64,000 bases of DNA from an uncultured Steroidobacter sp. (GCA_938008435.1 CALLKK010000006.1:62001-126000), one strand, 5' to 3'. Positions 17,674-26,696 are shown, counted from the first letter of the stretch. Notes: a model not told the origin generated them from the letters alone. Numbers and translations: made by a program.

Positions 17674-19311
17674 TTACGTTCTCGCTCGCCTCGCGTGCCG
17701 GCCGATGCGCCGGCGCGCAAGATCGCGCACGATTTCGCGCGCTGCATTGTGTCCCGGCGCACCCGTCACGCCGCCGCCGGGATGCGCACCCGAGCCGCAG
17801 AGATACAACCCCGGAATCGGCGTTCGATAGTCGGCGTACCCGAGTGCAGGGCGTGCCGAAAAGAGCTGATCCAGCGCGAGCGCGCCGTGGAAGATATCGC
17901 CGCCGACCAAACCGAACGTGCGCTCGAGATCGAGAGGGCTCAAGATCTGCCGCGCGATGATCGAGGCTTTGAAATTCGGCGCGTAGCGATTCACTGTCTC
18001 GATCATGAGATCGGCGACCTGCTCGCGCCGCGCATCCCAAGACGAGCCGTCCGGCAATTGCGGAGCAACGTGCTGACAGAACAAGCTCGCGACATGGCAG
18101 CCTGGCGGCGCGAGCGACTCGTCGAGCGTCGAGGGGATGAGCATCTCCACGATCGGCTCGCGCGACCAGCCGCTCGAGCGCGCATCGAAATACGCCTGCT
18201 CCATGTAGCGCAGCGTCGGCGCGATGATGATGCCGGCCGTGTGATGCGGCGCGCGCTGCGTGCCCGGCAGACACGTGAAGCTCGGCAGCTCGCTCAATGC
18301 AACGTTCATGCGAAACGTGCCGGAGCCGCAGCGCCACCCGCGCATGTGTTCGAGAAAGTCGCGCGGCAGCGCTGCCGGATCGACGAGATCGAGGAACAAG
18401 AGCTTCGGATTGACGTTCGCGACGACGGCGCGCGCACGCACTTCGACGCCTTCCGTCGTGACGACCCCCACGGCTCGGCCGTGCTCGAGCAACACTTCGC
18501 GCACGCCGGCGCCGACTCGGATCTCCACGCCCCGCGCGCGCGCCGCAGACGCCATCGCCTGCGTAATGGCGCCCATGCCGCCGAGCGCATGTCCCCACAC
18601 GCCCTTCTTGCCGTTTACTTCGCCGAAGACGTGATGCAGCAGCACATAAGCCGAGCCGGCTGCGTACGGGCTCGTAAAGCTCCCGACGATACCGTCGAAC
18701 CCGAATACCGCTTTGATGGGATCGCTCTCGAACCAGCCGTCGAGATAATCGCCTGCCGAGCTCGCAAAGAGCTTGAGCAGCTCGCGCCGCAGCGGCAGAT
18801 CGAGCTGCCTCAGGCGCCGACCGAGCCGGCCGGTGCGCACGAGCTCGCCGAGCGCCGCACGCCAATCGCCCATCACGACATTGGGCGGCGTCTCCAGCAC
18901 GAGCGCGCGCAAGACGTCCGCAATGCGCTCGAGTCGTTCTGAATAGGCATCGAGCCGCTCGGCATCCTTGGTCGAGAACTTCGCCACTTCCGCGTGCGTA
19001 CGCTCGCCGCCCACCGCGAGATAGCGCCCGTCTTCGCACGGCAGGAAATTCGCGATCTCCCTTTCGACGATCCGCAACCCGTGACGCGCCAGAGCGAGAT
19101 CGCGAATGACCTTCGGATTGAGCAGCGAGACGGTGTAAGACGCGGTCGAGTTACGAAATCCGGGATAAAACTCTTCGGTGACCGCCGCACCGCCGACGAC
19201 GTGGCGGCGTTCGAGCACGAGCACTTTCAGCCCGGCGGCACCGAGATACGCGGCACAGGTAAGCCCGTTGTGTCCGCCGCCGATGACGACGATATCGTAC
19301 GGTTCTGGCAT
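17674..19311 (-). CDS. FAD-dependent oxidoreductase, phytoene-desaturase / PYROXD2 type
   Basis: I start at 19311, where MPEPYDIVVIGGGHNG places the dinucleotide-binding GxGxxG motif at the usual distance; a start 33 bases upstream is possible. The 545-residue product has ERRHVVGGAAVTEE after the first fold, and a C-terminal LCGSGAHPGGGVTGAPGHNAA segment that closes the FAD site. The family contains carotenoid desaturases and PYROXD2-like proteins of unknown substrate. No carotenoid gene is nearby. The gene is convergent with the hybrid kinase, 20 bases apart, and downstream of hsp20 on the same strand, separated by a terminator. Confidence 0.88.
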   Translation of the reverse strand: MPEPYDIVVIGGGHNGLTCAAYLGAAGLKVLVLERRHVVGGAAVTEEFYPGFRNSTASYTVSLLNPKVIRDLALARHGLRIVEREIANFLPCEDGRYLAVGGERTHAEVAKFSTKDAERLDAYSERLERIADVLRALVLETPPNVVMGDWRAALGELVRTGRLGRRLRQLDLPLRRELLKLFASSAGDYLDGWFESDPIKAVFGFDGIVGSFTSPYAAGSAYVLLHHVFGEVNGKKGVWGHALGGMGAITQAMASAARARGVEIRVGAGVREVLLEHGRAVGVVTTEGVEVRARAVVANVNPKLLFLDLVDPAALPRDFLEHMRGWRCGSGTFRMNVALSELPSFTCLPGTQRAPHHTAGIIIAPTLRYMEQAYFDARSSGWSREPIVEMLIPSTLDESLAPPGCHVASLFCQHVAPQLPDGSSWDARREQVADLMIETVNRYAPNFKASIIARQILSPLDLERTFGLVGGDIFHGALALDQLFSARPALGYADYRTPIPGLYLCGSGAHPGGGVTGAPGHNAAREIVRDLARRRIGRHARRART

Positions 19312-19371
19312 GTGAATGCGCGTCCCTTCCAGGCCGCGCATCATGCCATAGGCCGCGGTTGGCGCACGAAA

Positions 19372-19402
19372 TCGAGAGGGCGTAGCCTGCTCGCCCTCTC
19401 GA
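19372..19402 (-). terminator. Terminator of hsp20
   Basis: Perfect 11-bp arms TCGAGAGGGCG / CGCCCTCTCGA enclose a 9-base loop, 6 bases beyond the hsp20 stop. On the minus strand it is followed by TTTCG. Confidence 0.75.
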
Positions 19403-19408
19403 CAGCGG

Positions 19409-19852
19409 TCAGCTGACCACTTTGATGCGGCGAGGCTGCGCCTTCGGCTGCTTCTGGATGGTGATCTCCAGCACGCCGTTGCGGCCGCGCGCCTTGATGT
19501 TCTCCGAATCGATGCTGTCCGGCAGGATGAAACGGCGATGGAACCGGCCGCTGCCGCGCTCGATGCGCGACTGCACCTCGCGTTCGTCCTTGCTCACAGG
19601 CTTCGGCGTCGAACGCTCGCCTGCGAGCGTGAGCACGCCGTTCGCCAGCGTCACTTCGACATCGCTCGGCTCCACGCCGGGCAGATCGACGTACAGCTCG
19701 AAGCGATCGTCATATTCGTGAATATCGACGGCCGGAACCCACGCAGCGGTCGCCCCGCTCGTTTCGGATCCTTCCAGCGCGTTGAATATTCGATTGATCT
19801 CCTCCCTCAGCTGAGCGAAAGGCGCCCACTCGTGATAGGGAGTCAGTGCCAT
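19409..19852 (-). CDS. Hsp20-family small heat shock protein
   Basis: The start at 19852 is chosen because AAAGGAGGT lies nine bases before the ATG. The 147-residue chaperone has a short N-terminal arm, an alpha-crystallin domain (about 38-137) with VDIHEYDDRFELYVDLPGV, and the hallmark GVLEITI near its end. The C-terminal IKV is the I-x-I/V anchor that drives oligomerisation. It holds unfolding proteins during stress in the cytoplasm. A sigma-32 type promoter lies about 50 bases upstream (19904-19931). Confidence 0.94.
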   Translation of the reverse strand: MALTPYHEWAPFAQLREEINRIFNALEGSETSGATAAWVPAVDIHEYDDRFELYVDLPGVEPSDVEVTLANGVLTLAGERSTPKPVSKDEREVQSRIERGSGRFHRRFILPDSIDSENIKARGRNGVLEITIQKQPKAQPRRIKVVS

Positions 19853-19903
19853 ACAGCAGCCACCTCCTTTGTCATTCGTTGGACGTTCACCGTCTGGCCC
19901 GAT

Positions 19904-19931
19904 AGCTGAGGATGGCGCGATCGCTTTCAAG
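19904..19931 (-). promoter_or_regulatory. Sigma-32 (RpoH) type heat-shock promoter of hsp20
   Basis: On the minus strand, CTTGAAA (19925-19931) is followed after 13 bases by CCTCAGCT (19904-19911). The RpoH consensus is CTTGAA, 11-16 bases, then CCCCATNT. The -35 is perfect and the -10 keeps five of seven fixed bases. It predicts a start site near 19897, giving a leader of about 45 bases. Confidence 0.75.
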
Positions 19932-20037
19932 GGCGGAGGAACGGCGTCCGACAACGCCGCACGCCTTGCTCGCCTGGCAGGAACCAGCAACCGAACGCAG
20001 CCGTTCCCGTTGCACCACTACCCAGGAGTCGTGCGCC

Positions 20038-20298
20038 ATGACGGAAATCTTGCCGAGCGCCTCGTATGTCCACAGCGCCAAAGGCCGCGACGCGGCGGCG
20101 CGGCCGACCGTGCTCGCCTTGCTCGAAGAGAGCGCGCTCGATTCCGAGCAGAGCGCGCAGCTTTGGCGCCTGCTCGAAACGCCGCAAACAGTCGAGTCGT
20201 TGTGCCGGTCGCTCGGGACCGAGGAGGACACGGGCATTCGCGCGGCACTGGGCGTGCTCTACGAGGACGAGCTCATCGACCTCTCGCCCGATACGTAA
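20038..20298 (+). CDS. Small protein with PqqD-like winged-helix fold
   Basis: An ATG at 20038 with CAGGAG upstream gives 86 residues. The region LDSEQSAQLWRLL-(E)-TPQTVESLC, followed by a helix and LGVLYEDELIDL, matches the spacing of PqqD-like RiPP recognition domains, where a small helix-turn-helix precedes a TVxEL segment. PqqD-type domains bind leader peptides of modified peptides. Here no radical SAM enzyme, precursor peptide or other RiPP gene is visible nearby, so the role is open. It is divergent from hsp20 and 161 bases before the response regulator gene; a hairpin ends it. Confidence 0.6.
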   Translation: MTEILPSASYVHSAKGRDAAARPTVLALLEESALDSEQSAQLWRLLETPQTVESLCRSLGTEEDTGIRAALGVLYEDELIDLSPDT

Positions 20299-20313
20299 CG
20301 AGCGCTCGCTCGT
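20298..20313 (+). terminator. Hairpin at the end of the PqqD-like gene
   Basis: Arms ACGAGC / GCTCGT around GCTC begin at the last base of the stop codon and are followed by TT. The stem is short, so termination may be partial. Confidence 0.4.
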
Positions 20314-20459
20314 TTCGCGCAGGCGCCGCGCCACCGGGCCCGATGCGCGACCGATTGCCGTCGATTTGGGGAGAAGCCCTCCTCTGCGCCATACTGCGCA
20401 CACCACGCTCGACGATAACGACGCGGGGCTTGGCTTCCCGACGCGCAGAACGCTCGACG

Positions 20460-21143
20460 ATGCGCCTGCTACTCATCGAAGATCATCACGACATCGCGGC
20501 GAATATCGCCGAATTCTTCGAGGCCCGCGGCACGCAGGTCGATCACGAGGTCGATGGCGAGACTGGCCTGCGCAGAGCATTGGCCGAGTCGTACGACGCG
20601 ATCGTGCTCGATCTGATGCTGCCCGGTCTCGACGGCCTGACGCTCTGCCGCCAGCTGCGCCAAGCCGGCCGCACCCGCGTGCCGGTGCTCATGCTCACCG
20701 CCAAGGATCTCATCGAAGACAAGATCGAAGGCTTCGAGGCCGGCGCCGACGACTATCTCGTCAAACCATTTTCATTGGCCGAGCTCGAGGTGCGCATCAA
20801 AGCGCTCGTGCGGCGCGCGAGCGTGCCGCAGGCGCGCCGCGTGCTGACCGTGGCGGACCTCACGTTCGATCTCGATACGCTCGAGGCGCACCGCGGCGGC
20901 GAACCGGTCAAGCTGAATCCGACCACGCGTCGCATCCTGATGCTGCTCATGCAGAACTCTCCGCGCGTCGTCACGCGCGCGGAGCTCGAGCGCGAGCTGT
21001 GGGGCGATCAGCCGCCGCAGGGCGATTTCCTGCGCGCCCACATTCACGCCCTGCGTTCGGCCATCGACAAGAACTTCAACGTCAAGCTGCTGCACACCAT
21101 TCATGGCACGGGCTACCGGCTCTCGGCGGATCCCGCTCGTTGA
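20460..21143 (+). CDS. OmpR/PhoB-family response regulator
   Basis: The 227-residue protein has a receiver domain (1-120) with the acidic pair E7-D8, phosphorylated Asp51 in IVLDLMLPG, Thr80 and Lys102 in DDYLVKPFS. A winged-helix DNA-binding domain (about 130-222) ends in HTIHGTGYRL. It is paired with the histidine kinase whose gene overlaps its 3' end. Phosphorylation of Asp51 should control promoter binding. The target genes are not known; the Hsp20 and PqqD-like genes upstream are only neighbours. Confidence 0.93.
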   Translation: MRLLLIEDHHDIAANIAEFFEARGTQVDHEVDGETGLRRALAESYDAIVLDLMLPGLDGLTLCRQLRQAGRTRVPVLMLTAKDLIEDKIEGFEAGADDYLVKPFSLAELEVRIKALVRRASVPQARRVLTVADLTFDLDTLEAHRGGEPVKLNPTTRRILMLLMQNSPRVVTRAELERELWGDQPPQGDFLRAHIHALRSAIDKNFNVKLLHTIHGTGYRLSADPAR

Positions 21144-22404
21144 GCGCGCGCTGGCGCGCTACCGTCGCCTGACGCTGCGCACGCGCATCGCCGGCACAAT
21201 GATCGCGCTCGTTGCGGTCGCGGGCGTCGTCTTGAGCGCCTGGGCGTATCTCGCCGACGAGCGCCTGAAGCGCAACATCACGTTCGATCTACTTTCCGAA
21301 GAGCTCACGCACTTCGAGCAGCGCATGCGCATCGATCGCGGCGCCGAGCCGCTGCGGTCGGCGCGCCTCAGCATCTACCGCTCGAGCGACGTCGCCGAGC
21401 TGCCGCGCCACATCGCGATGCTCAGGCCCGGCGCAATGCATCGTGTGCGCTGGCAAGGACGGCTGCTCGATGTGCTCGTGCGCGACAGCGACTTCGGGCG
21501 GCTCTACATCACGTACGACGTCACCGCGCATGCGCGGCAAGAAACGCTGGCGATCCTGGTGCTTGCGCTCGGCGTAGCGGCGATCGTATTGCTCGCGGCG
21601 CTTGCAGCGAGCGCCATTTCGCGTCGCCTCGTCGAACCGATCAACGCGCTTGCCGATCGGCTCACGCAGATCGATCCGCAGGAGCGCTACGTGCGCATCG
21701 GCGCGCAGTTCGCAGGCAACGAGCTCGAGCCGATCGCCCGTTCGGTCGATACCTTCATGGAACGATTGGACGGCTTCGTCGATCGCGAGCAGTCGTTCAC
21801 CGCTGCGGCGAGCCACGAGCTGCGCACGCCGCTTGCCGTGATGCGCGGTGCGGTCGAGTTGCTCGAAGCGCAAGCGGCCGATCGGCCAGGCGCAGCGAAG
21901 GCGCTCGCACGCATCCAGCGTGCCGTGCGCGACATGAGCGAATTCACCGATGCACTGCTCGCACTGTCGCGCGAGCAGCAGGCGCCCGCGCCGGCGGACG
22001 CACGCTGCGACGTGTGCGGCGTGCTTGCGCGCGTGGTGGAAGATCAGCGCAGCGTCGCGGGCGATCGATGCATCCTGCTCGATGTCGAGGCCAATGCCTC
22101 CTTGAGCGTTGCGGCGCCGGAAAGCATGGTGGCCATGACGGTCAGCAATCTCGTCCGCAACGCCGTGCGGCACGGCACGGGACGGGAGATCCGCTGCGAG
22201 ATCCGCGACCGCACGCTCATCGTCAGCAATTCGGGCACATTGCCGGACGGCGACCTGCTGCATGCCGCGCGGCGCTTCACGACGCATCCGGCCGGTCACG
22301 GCATGGGCCTGTACCTCGTGCGCCGCATCTGCGAGCGCTACGGCTGGGCGATCAGCCTCGAGAACACGCCGACCGGCGTGAAAGCGACGGTGGAATTCCG
22401 CTAG
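21103..22404 (+). CDS. Sensor histidine kinase of the OmpR-type pair
   Basis: The 433-residue protein has membrane helices at about 30-50 and 150-170 enclosing a periplasmic sensor of about 95 residues. A HAMP-like linker with SRRLVEPINALADRL follows. The HisKA domain has His238 in AASHELRTPLAV, and the HATPase has NLVRNAVRHG and GHGMGLYLVRR. The ATG at 21103 overlaps the regulator gene by 41 bases, which is long; a later non-ATG start cannot be excluded. It autophosphorylates and passes phosphate to the upstream-encoded regulator. Confidence 0.9.
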   Translation: MARATGSRRIPLVERALARYRRLTLRTRIAGTMIALVAVAGVVLSAWAYLADERLKRNITFDLLSEELTHFEQRMRIDRGAEPLRSARLSIYRSSDVAELPRHIAMLRPGAMHRVRWQGRLLDVLVRDSDFGRLYITYDVTAHARQETLAILVLALGVAAIVLLAALAASAISRRLVEPINALADRLTQIDPQERYVRIGAQFAGNELEPIARSVDTFMERLDGFVDREQSFTAAASHELRTPLAVMRGAVELLEAQAADRPGAAKALARIQRAVRDMSEFTDALLALSREQQAPAPADARCDVCGVLARVVEDQRSVAGDRCILLDVEANASLSVAAPESMVAMTVSNLVRNAVRHGTGREIRCEIRDRTLIVSNSGTLPDGDLLHAARRFTTHPAGHGMGLYLVRRICERYGWAISLENTPTGVKATVEFR

Positions 22405-22568
22405 CAGGCAGTCCTGCCGACGGGCGAGGATTCACGCTGCGTGAAGGCAGCGCCCGGTTTTCGCGAACGCGCGAGCGTCGAAGCGCCCGTATTTGCGCGG
22501 CGAATTTCCGTTTTACGCAGCGCCGCGGGCGCCTGCGAGCCAGTTTGGCCAATCGGCCGGGGCGGCTG

Positions 22569-22577
22569 TGCTAGCAT
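22569..22577 (+). promoter_or_regulatory. Extended -10 element before icd
   Basis: TG-C-TAGCAT matches an extended -10 (TGn plus TAnnnT). It lies 40 bases before the icd start. No good -35 stands at 17 bases, which is typical for extended -10 promoters. Confidence 0.4.
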
Positions 22578-22617
22578 TCGCACCCCCCTACTTTTCCCGT
22601 CGTTACGGAGTTCGTCG

Positions 22618-23919
22618 ATGGCGACTGCGGTCAAGCTCAACGTGCCCCCGCAGGGGCAGAAGATCACCATTCAGAACGGCAAGCTCGTCGTTCCCGATCA
22701 ACCGATCATCCCCTTCATCGAAGGCGACGGCACCGGGCCGGATATCTGGCGCGCGTCGGTTCGCGTGCTCGATGCGGCGGTGGAAAAAGCATACGGCGGG
22801 AAGCGCAAGATCCAGTGGATGGAGGTCTATGCGGGGCAGAAGTCGAAGGATCTGTTCGACACGTGGTTGCCCGACGAAACCGTCGAAGCGTGCCGCGATT
22901 ACCTCGTCTCCATCAAAGGCCCGCTCACCACGCCGGTCGGCGGCGGCATTCGTTCGCTGAACGTCGCGCTGCGCCAGCTGCTCGACCTCTATGTCTGCCT
23001 GCGCCCGGTGCGCTGGTTCAAGGGCGTGCCCTCGCCCGTCAAGACGCCTGAAAAGGTCGACATGGTGATCTTCCGCGAGAACACCGAGGACATCTACGCG
23101 GGCATCGAGTTCGAGGCGGGCACGGAAGACAACAAGAAGTTCCTCGAGCTCTTCAAGCAGGCGTTCCCGAAGCAGTATCAGAAGATCCGCTTCCCGAACA
23201 CCTCCGGCATCGGCATCAAGCCCGTGTCGCAGGAAGGCACCGAGCGTCTGTTCCGTGCGGCGATCGAGTACGCCATCAAGAACAAGCGCAAGAGCGTCAC
23301 GATCGTGCACAAGGGCAACATCATGAAGTTCACGGAAGGCGCGTTCCGTAACTGGGCGTACGCGCTGGCCGAGAAGGAGTTCCCCGAGCAGACCTACACC
23401 TGGGAGCAGTGGGAGCGCACCAAGGCTGCCAAGGGCGAGAAGGCCGCCAACGAGGAGCAAGAAGCGGCGAAGAAGGCCGGCAAGATCATCATCAAGGACG
23501 CGATCGCCGACATCACGCTGCAGCAGGTGCTCACGCGCCCCGACGAGTTCGACGTCATCGCCACCATGAATCTGAACGGCGACTACCTGTCGGACGCGCT
23601 CGCCGCGCAGGTCGGCGGCATTGGCATCGCCCCGGGCGGCAACATCAACTACGTCACCGGACATGCCGTGTTCGAAGCGACGCACGGCACGGCGCCGAAG
23701 TATGCAAACCTGGACAAAGTCAATCCGGGCTCGGTCATCCTCTCCGGCGAGATGATGCTGCGCTACATGGGCTGGACCGAAGCGGCCGACGCCATCATCG
23801 CCGCGACGGACAAGACAATCGGCGAGAAGGTCGTCACCTACGACTTCGCACGTCTCATGGACGGCGCGAAGGAGGTCAAGTGCAGCGAGTTCGCGGATGC
23901 GCTGATCCGCAATCTGTAA
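22618..23919 (+). CDS. icd: NADP-dependent isocitrate dehydrogenase
   Basis: The 433-residue enzyme starts at 22618 with ACGGAG upstream. IPFIEGDGTGPDIW (residues 31-44) and TPVGGGIRSLNVALRQ match the E. coli-type enzyme. Ser113 sits exactly where E. coli Icd is phosphorylated by AceK. The Lys- and Asp-bearing NLNGDYLSD and the GGIGIAPGGNIN segments complete the site. It oxidises isocitrate to 2-oxoglutarate with CO2 release and NADPH formation in the citric acid cycle. A hairpin terminator follows. Confidence 0.96.
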   Translation: MATAVKLNVPPQGQKITIQNGKLVVPDQPIIPFIEGDGTGPDIWRASVRVLDAAVEKAYGGKRKIQWMEVYAGQKSKDLFDTWLPDETVEACRDYLVSIKGPLTTPVGGGIRSLNVALRQLLDLYVCLRPVRWFKGVPSPVKTPEKVDMVIFRENTEDIYAGIEFEAGTEDNKKFLELFKQAFPKQYQKIRFPNTSGIGIKPVSQEGTERLFRAAIEYAIKNKRKSVTIVHKGNIMKFTEGAFRNWAYALAEKEFPEQTYTWEQWERTKAAKGEKAANEEQEAAKKAGKIIIKDAIADITLQQVLTRPDEFDVIATMNLNGDYLSDALAAQVGGIGIAPGGNINYVTGHAVFEATHGTAPKYANLDKVNPGSVILSGEMMLRYMGWTEAADAIIAATDKTIGEKVVTYDFARLMDGAKEVKCSEFADALIRNL

Positions 23920-23947
23920 GCCGCTGCCACGGCATCCGCTTGCACGA

Positions 23948-23972
23948 TCGGGGCGCGCAATGCGCCCCGATT
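23948..23972 (+). terminator. Terminator of icd
   Basis: Perfect 10-bp arms ATCGGGGCGC / GCGCCCCGAT enclose GCAAT, 28 bases after the stop, followed by TCGTTT. Confidence 0.75.
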
Positions 23973-24083
23973 CGTTTCTGGGTCGTGCGTTTGCGCGCCG
24001 GCCGCGGCATCATGAACGCCGACTCTTGAACGCCGCAGCGCAGACAGCATTTGTAGCGCGCACGTTCGCGAGGTCACGCCACC

Positions 24084-24284
24084 ATGCAGAGAGCATTCAT
24101 CGTCATCGGCATCTTGATCGTCCTGATCGGGCTCGCCTGGCCTTGGCTCTCGAAGCTCCCGCTCGGCCGCCTGCCCGGCGACATCGTGGTCGATCGACCG
24201 GGCTTCAAGTTCTTCTTCCCGATCACGACGATGCTGATCGTCAGCGTCGTCCTGTCGCTGCTCGCGTGGCTGTTCCGGCGCTGA
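24084..24284 (+). CDS. DUF2905 family small membrane protein
   Basis: The 66-residue protein has two membrane helices (about 4-20 and 45-63). Between them lies the family signature LGRLPGDI followed by VDRPGFKFFFP. GCGAGGT lies upstream of the ATG. DUF2905 proteins are widespread, inner-membrane and of unknown function. It lies alone between icd and a convergent PLP-enzyme gene. Confidence 0.9.
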   Translation: MQRAFIVIGILIVLIGLAWPWLSKLPLGRLPGDIVVDRPGFKFFFPITTMLIVSVVLSLLAWLFRR

Positions 24285-24320
24285 GGTAAACGCGGGCGCC
24301 GACAGCGCGGCACCAGGCCG

Positions 24321-25490
24321 CTATTGCTGTGCAGCCTGCAACGCTCGCTCCAGATCCGCGAGCAAATCCGCCTCGTCTTCGAGGCCGATCGACAGACGAA
24401 TGGTGCGCGGCGTTACGCCCGCCCATTGCCGCTCCTGTTCATTCAAGTCGCGCGGCAGCATCAATTGACCGGGCTGCACGAGCGATTCGACCGAACCGAG
24501 GCTTGCCGAAATCGCGAAAAACTTCAGCGCATCCGCGAAGCGAGCCGGATCGACGTTCGGCGCCAGCTCGAACGTGACGATCGAGCCGAAATCCCGCATC
24601 TGCCTGCGCGCCAGCTCGTGCTGCGGGTGCGACTCGAGTCCCGGGTAATGCACGCGCGCGACCGCCGGATGGCCCTCCAGGAAACGCGCGATCGCAAGGG
24701 CCGTGCGGACTTGCCGCTCGATGCGGACGAAATAAGTCTTGAGCCCGCGCTGAATCAGGAATGCCGTCGTCGGATCGAGCGTCGCGCCGACCACCACGAA
24801 ATCGCGCTCGAGCGACTTGATGAGCCGGCGCGAGCCGATCACCGCACCGCCCATCACATCGCCGTGGCCGGATGCGAACTTCGTCAGGCTGTGCACGTAG
24901 AGATCGACGTCGAAGGCGCCGTGGTTGTGAAACCCGGCGAACGTATTGTCGAGCACGGTGAGCGCGCCGTGCGCGCGTGCCGCCGCCGTGATGCGTGCGA
25001 TGTCCGCGATCTTCAGCATCGGGTTGCTCGGCGATTCGAAGATCACCAAGCGCGTCGGCGTGGCAGCGAGCGTGGCCTCGATCGCGTCCGTGTCCTCGAT
25101 CGACAGCATCGTGTGTCTGACGCCGTAACGCGCCAGCAGACGCCGCACCATGTAACGCGTCGGCTGATACATCTCGGCAAACAGCAGCACGTGGTCGTTC
25201 TGCTTTAGGAGCGCGAGCAACGTCAGATTGACGGCCGCCACGCCCGAGGCCGTCACGAGACAGTCTTCGCGGCCTTGCAGCGCCGCGAGGGTGAGCTCGA
25301 GCTGCCGCAACGTGGGGTTCGAAACGCGCGAATAGACGAAGCCTTCGCGCTCGCCGCGATTGTGCTTCTCCGACTCGGCGACGCTGTCGAAGGTGAATTT
25401 CACCGACTGATAGATCGGCGCCACGAGCGGCCGGTTATCCGGCGGCACGTTCACTTTGGGCGGATGATTGACGCGGGTGGGATCTTTCAT
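24321..25490 (-). CDS. Cys/Met-metabolism PLP enzyme (transsulfuration family)
   Basis: I start at ATG 25490 (389 residues); a TTG six codons upstream is possible. The protein has YSRVSNPTLRQLE, the Lys-bearing HSLTKFASGHGD that forms the PLP Schiff base, and GSVESLVQPGQL near the C-terminus. The family includes cystathionine gamma-synthase, gamma-lyase, methionine gamma-lyase and O-acylhomoserine sulfhydrylases. Sequence reading alone does not separate them. A second paralogue lies at 54542-55711. This copy lies downstream of the pot genes and an aminotransferase on the same strand, so sulfur amino-acid use linked to polyamines is possible. Confidence 0.88.
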   Translation of the reverse strand: MKDPTRVNHPPKVNVPPDNRPLVAPIYQSVKFTFDSVAESEKHNRGEREGFVYSRVSNPTLRQLELTLAALQGREDCLVTASGVAAVNLTLLALLKQNDHVLLFAEMYQPTRYMVRRLLARYGVRHTMLSIEDTDAIEATLAATPTRLVIFESPSNPMLKIADIARITAAARAHGALTVLDNTFAGFHNHGAFDVDLYVHSLTKFASGHGDVMGGAVIGSRRLIKSLERDFVVVGATLDPTTAFLIQRGLKTYFVRIERQVRTALAIARFLEGHPAVARVHYPGLESHPQHELARRQMRDFGSIVTFELAPNVDPARFADALKFFAISASLGSVESLVQPGQLMLPRDLNEQERQWAGVTPRTIRLSIGLEDEADLLADLERALQAAQQ

Positions 25491-25556
25491 CGTTGCTGCA
25501 CTCTGCAAGAGGCCGGCGCACGATGCAACCGGCCGCGAGGACTGCCTGCACCGAGC

Positions 25557-26696
25557 TCAGAGCTTGCGCAGCCGATCGGCCGCCTGTTCGAGCGTAGCGT
25601 CGCTCTTCGCAAAGCAGAAACGCAACGACCGGATCCGCGGCGGATCGGCGTAGAACGGCGTGATCGGAATCGCTGCGACGCCCGCTTCCTTCAGCACCCG
25701 CTCCGCGAACTCGACGTCGGCGACGTCCGCGATCGCGCTGTAGTCGAGCAACTGGAAGTACGAACCTGCCGCCGGCTGCCAGGCGAAGCGCGAGCCGCGC
25801 AGCCGTTCGAGAAACAGATCGCGCTTGCGCTGATAGAAGGACGCGAGCGTCGCGTTGTGCTCAGGGGCAAGCGCCAAGAAATCCGCGATCGCGTGCTGCA
25901 ACGGCGTCGCGATGCTGAAGGTATTGAACTGATGCACACGCCGGATTTCGCGCGTGATCTCGGGCGGCGCCACCGCATAGCCGACACGCCAACCGGTCGC
26001 ATGCATCGTCTTGCCGAACGAAAAGATCGCCACGCCGCGCGCGGCCAGCTCCGGATGCGTCAGGATCCCGGCATGCTGCGCGCCGTCGTAGACCATGTGC
26101 TCGTAGACCTCATCGGACAGCACGAGCGCCTCGGTCGGACGCAGGAGCTCGGCCAGCGCTGCAAGATCCGCCGGCCGCAAGATCGTCGCCACCGGATTGT
26201 GCGGCGTGTTGATGATGACGAGGCGCGTTCGCGCGGTGAACGCGTCCTTGACGCGCTCCCAGTCGATCTCGAATGCAGGCGGCGTGAGCGCGATGCGCAC
26301 CGGCTTGCCGCCCGCAAGAAGCACGGCAGGCTCGTAGGAGTCGTAGCTCGGATCGAACAGGATGACTTCGTCGCCGGGATGCACGAGCGCCGCCACTGCC
26401 GAGAAAATCGCCTCGGTCGCGCCGAGCGTGATCGTGATCTCGGCCTCCGGGTCCGGCACGCGCCCGTAGCTCGCGCCGAGCTTCTCCGCGATCCGCTCGC
26501 GCAGCTGCGCCACGCCGATCATCGGTGCGTATTGATTGCGCCCTGCCGCCACGTGCTGCGCGACGAGATCCTTCAGCAGCTGCGGCGGATCGAAATCCGG
26601 GAAGCCTTGCGCCAGATTGATCGCCCCGAGCTCGTGCGCTCGGTTCGTCATCACCGTGAAGATGGTGGTGCCGATATGGGGCAGCTTCGACCGCAT
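25557..26696 (-). CDS. Class I/II PLP aminotransferase, YbdL-like
   Basis: The 379-residue enzyme has NLAQGFPDF, the NQYAPMIG turn, NTPHNPVATI, SDEVYEH and the PLP lysine in SFGKTMHATGWRVGY. This set is typical of the methionine/kynurenine aminotransferase group (E. coli YbdL). It would transaminate methionine or aromatic residues to the 2-oxo acid. It begins 21 bases after the potI-like gene on the same strand, and the transsulfuration-type enzyme follows after 66 bases, so the two may share the pot transcript. Confidence 0.88.
   Translation of the reverse strand: MRSKLPHIGTTIFTVMTNRAHELGAINLAQGFPDFDPPQLLKDLVAQHVAAGRNQYAPMIGVAQLRERIAEKLGASYGRVPDPEAEITITLGATEAIFSAVAALVHPGDEVILFDPSYDSYEPAVLLAGGKPVRIALTPPAFEIDWERVKDAFTARTRLVIINTPHNPVATILRPADLAALAELLRPTEALVLSDEVYEHMVYDGAQHAGILTHPELAARGVAIFSFGKTMHATGWRVGYAVAPPEITREIRRVHQFNTFSIATPLQHAIADFLALAPEHNATLASFYQRKRDLFLERLRGSRFAWQPAAGSYFQLLDYSAIADVADVEFAERVLKEAGVAAIPITPFYADPPRIRSLRFCFAKSDATLEQAADRLRKL

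Noticed and set aside
19853..19918. RNA thermometer in the hsp20 leader: GCCATCCTC could pair with GGAGGTGGC around the start.
   Set aside because: The pairing partner lies within and upstream of the predicted sigma-32 -10 element, so it would not be in the transcript.
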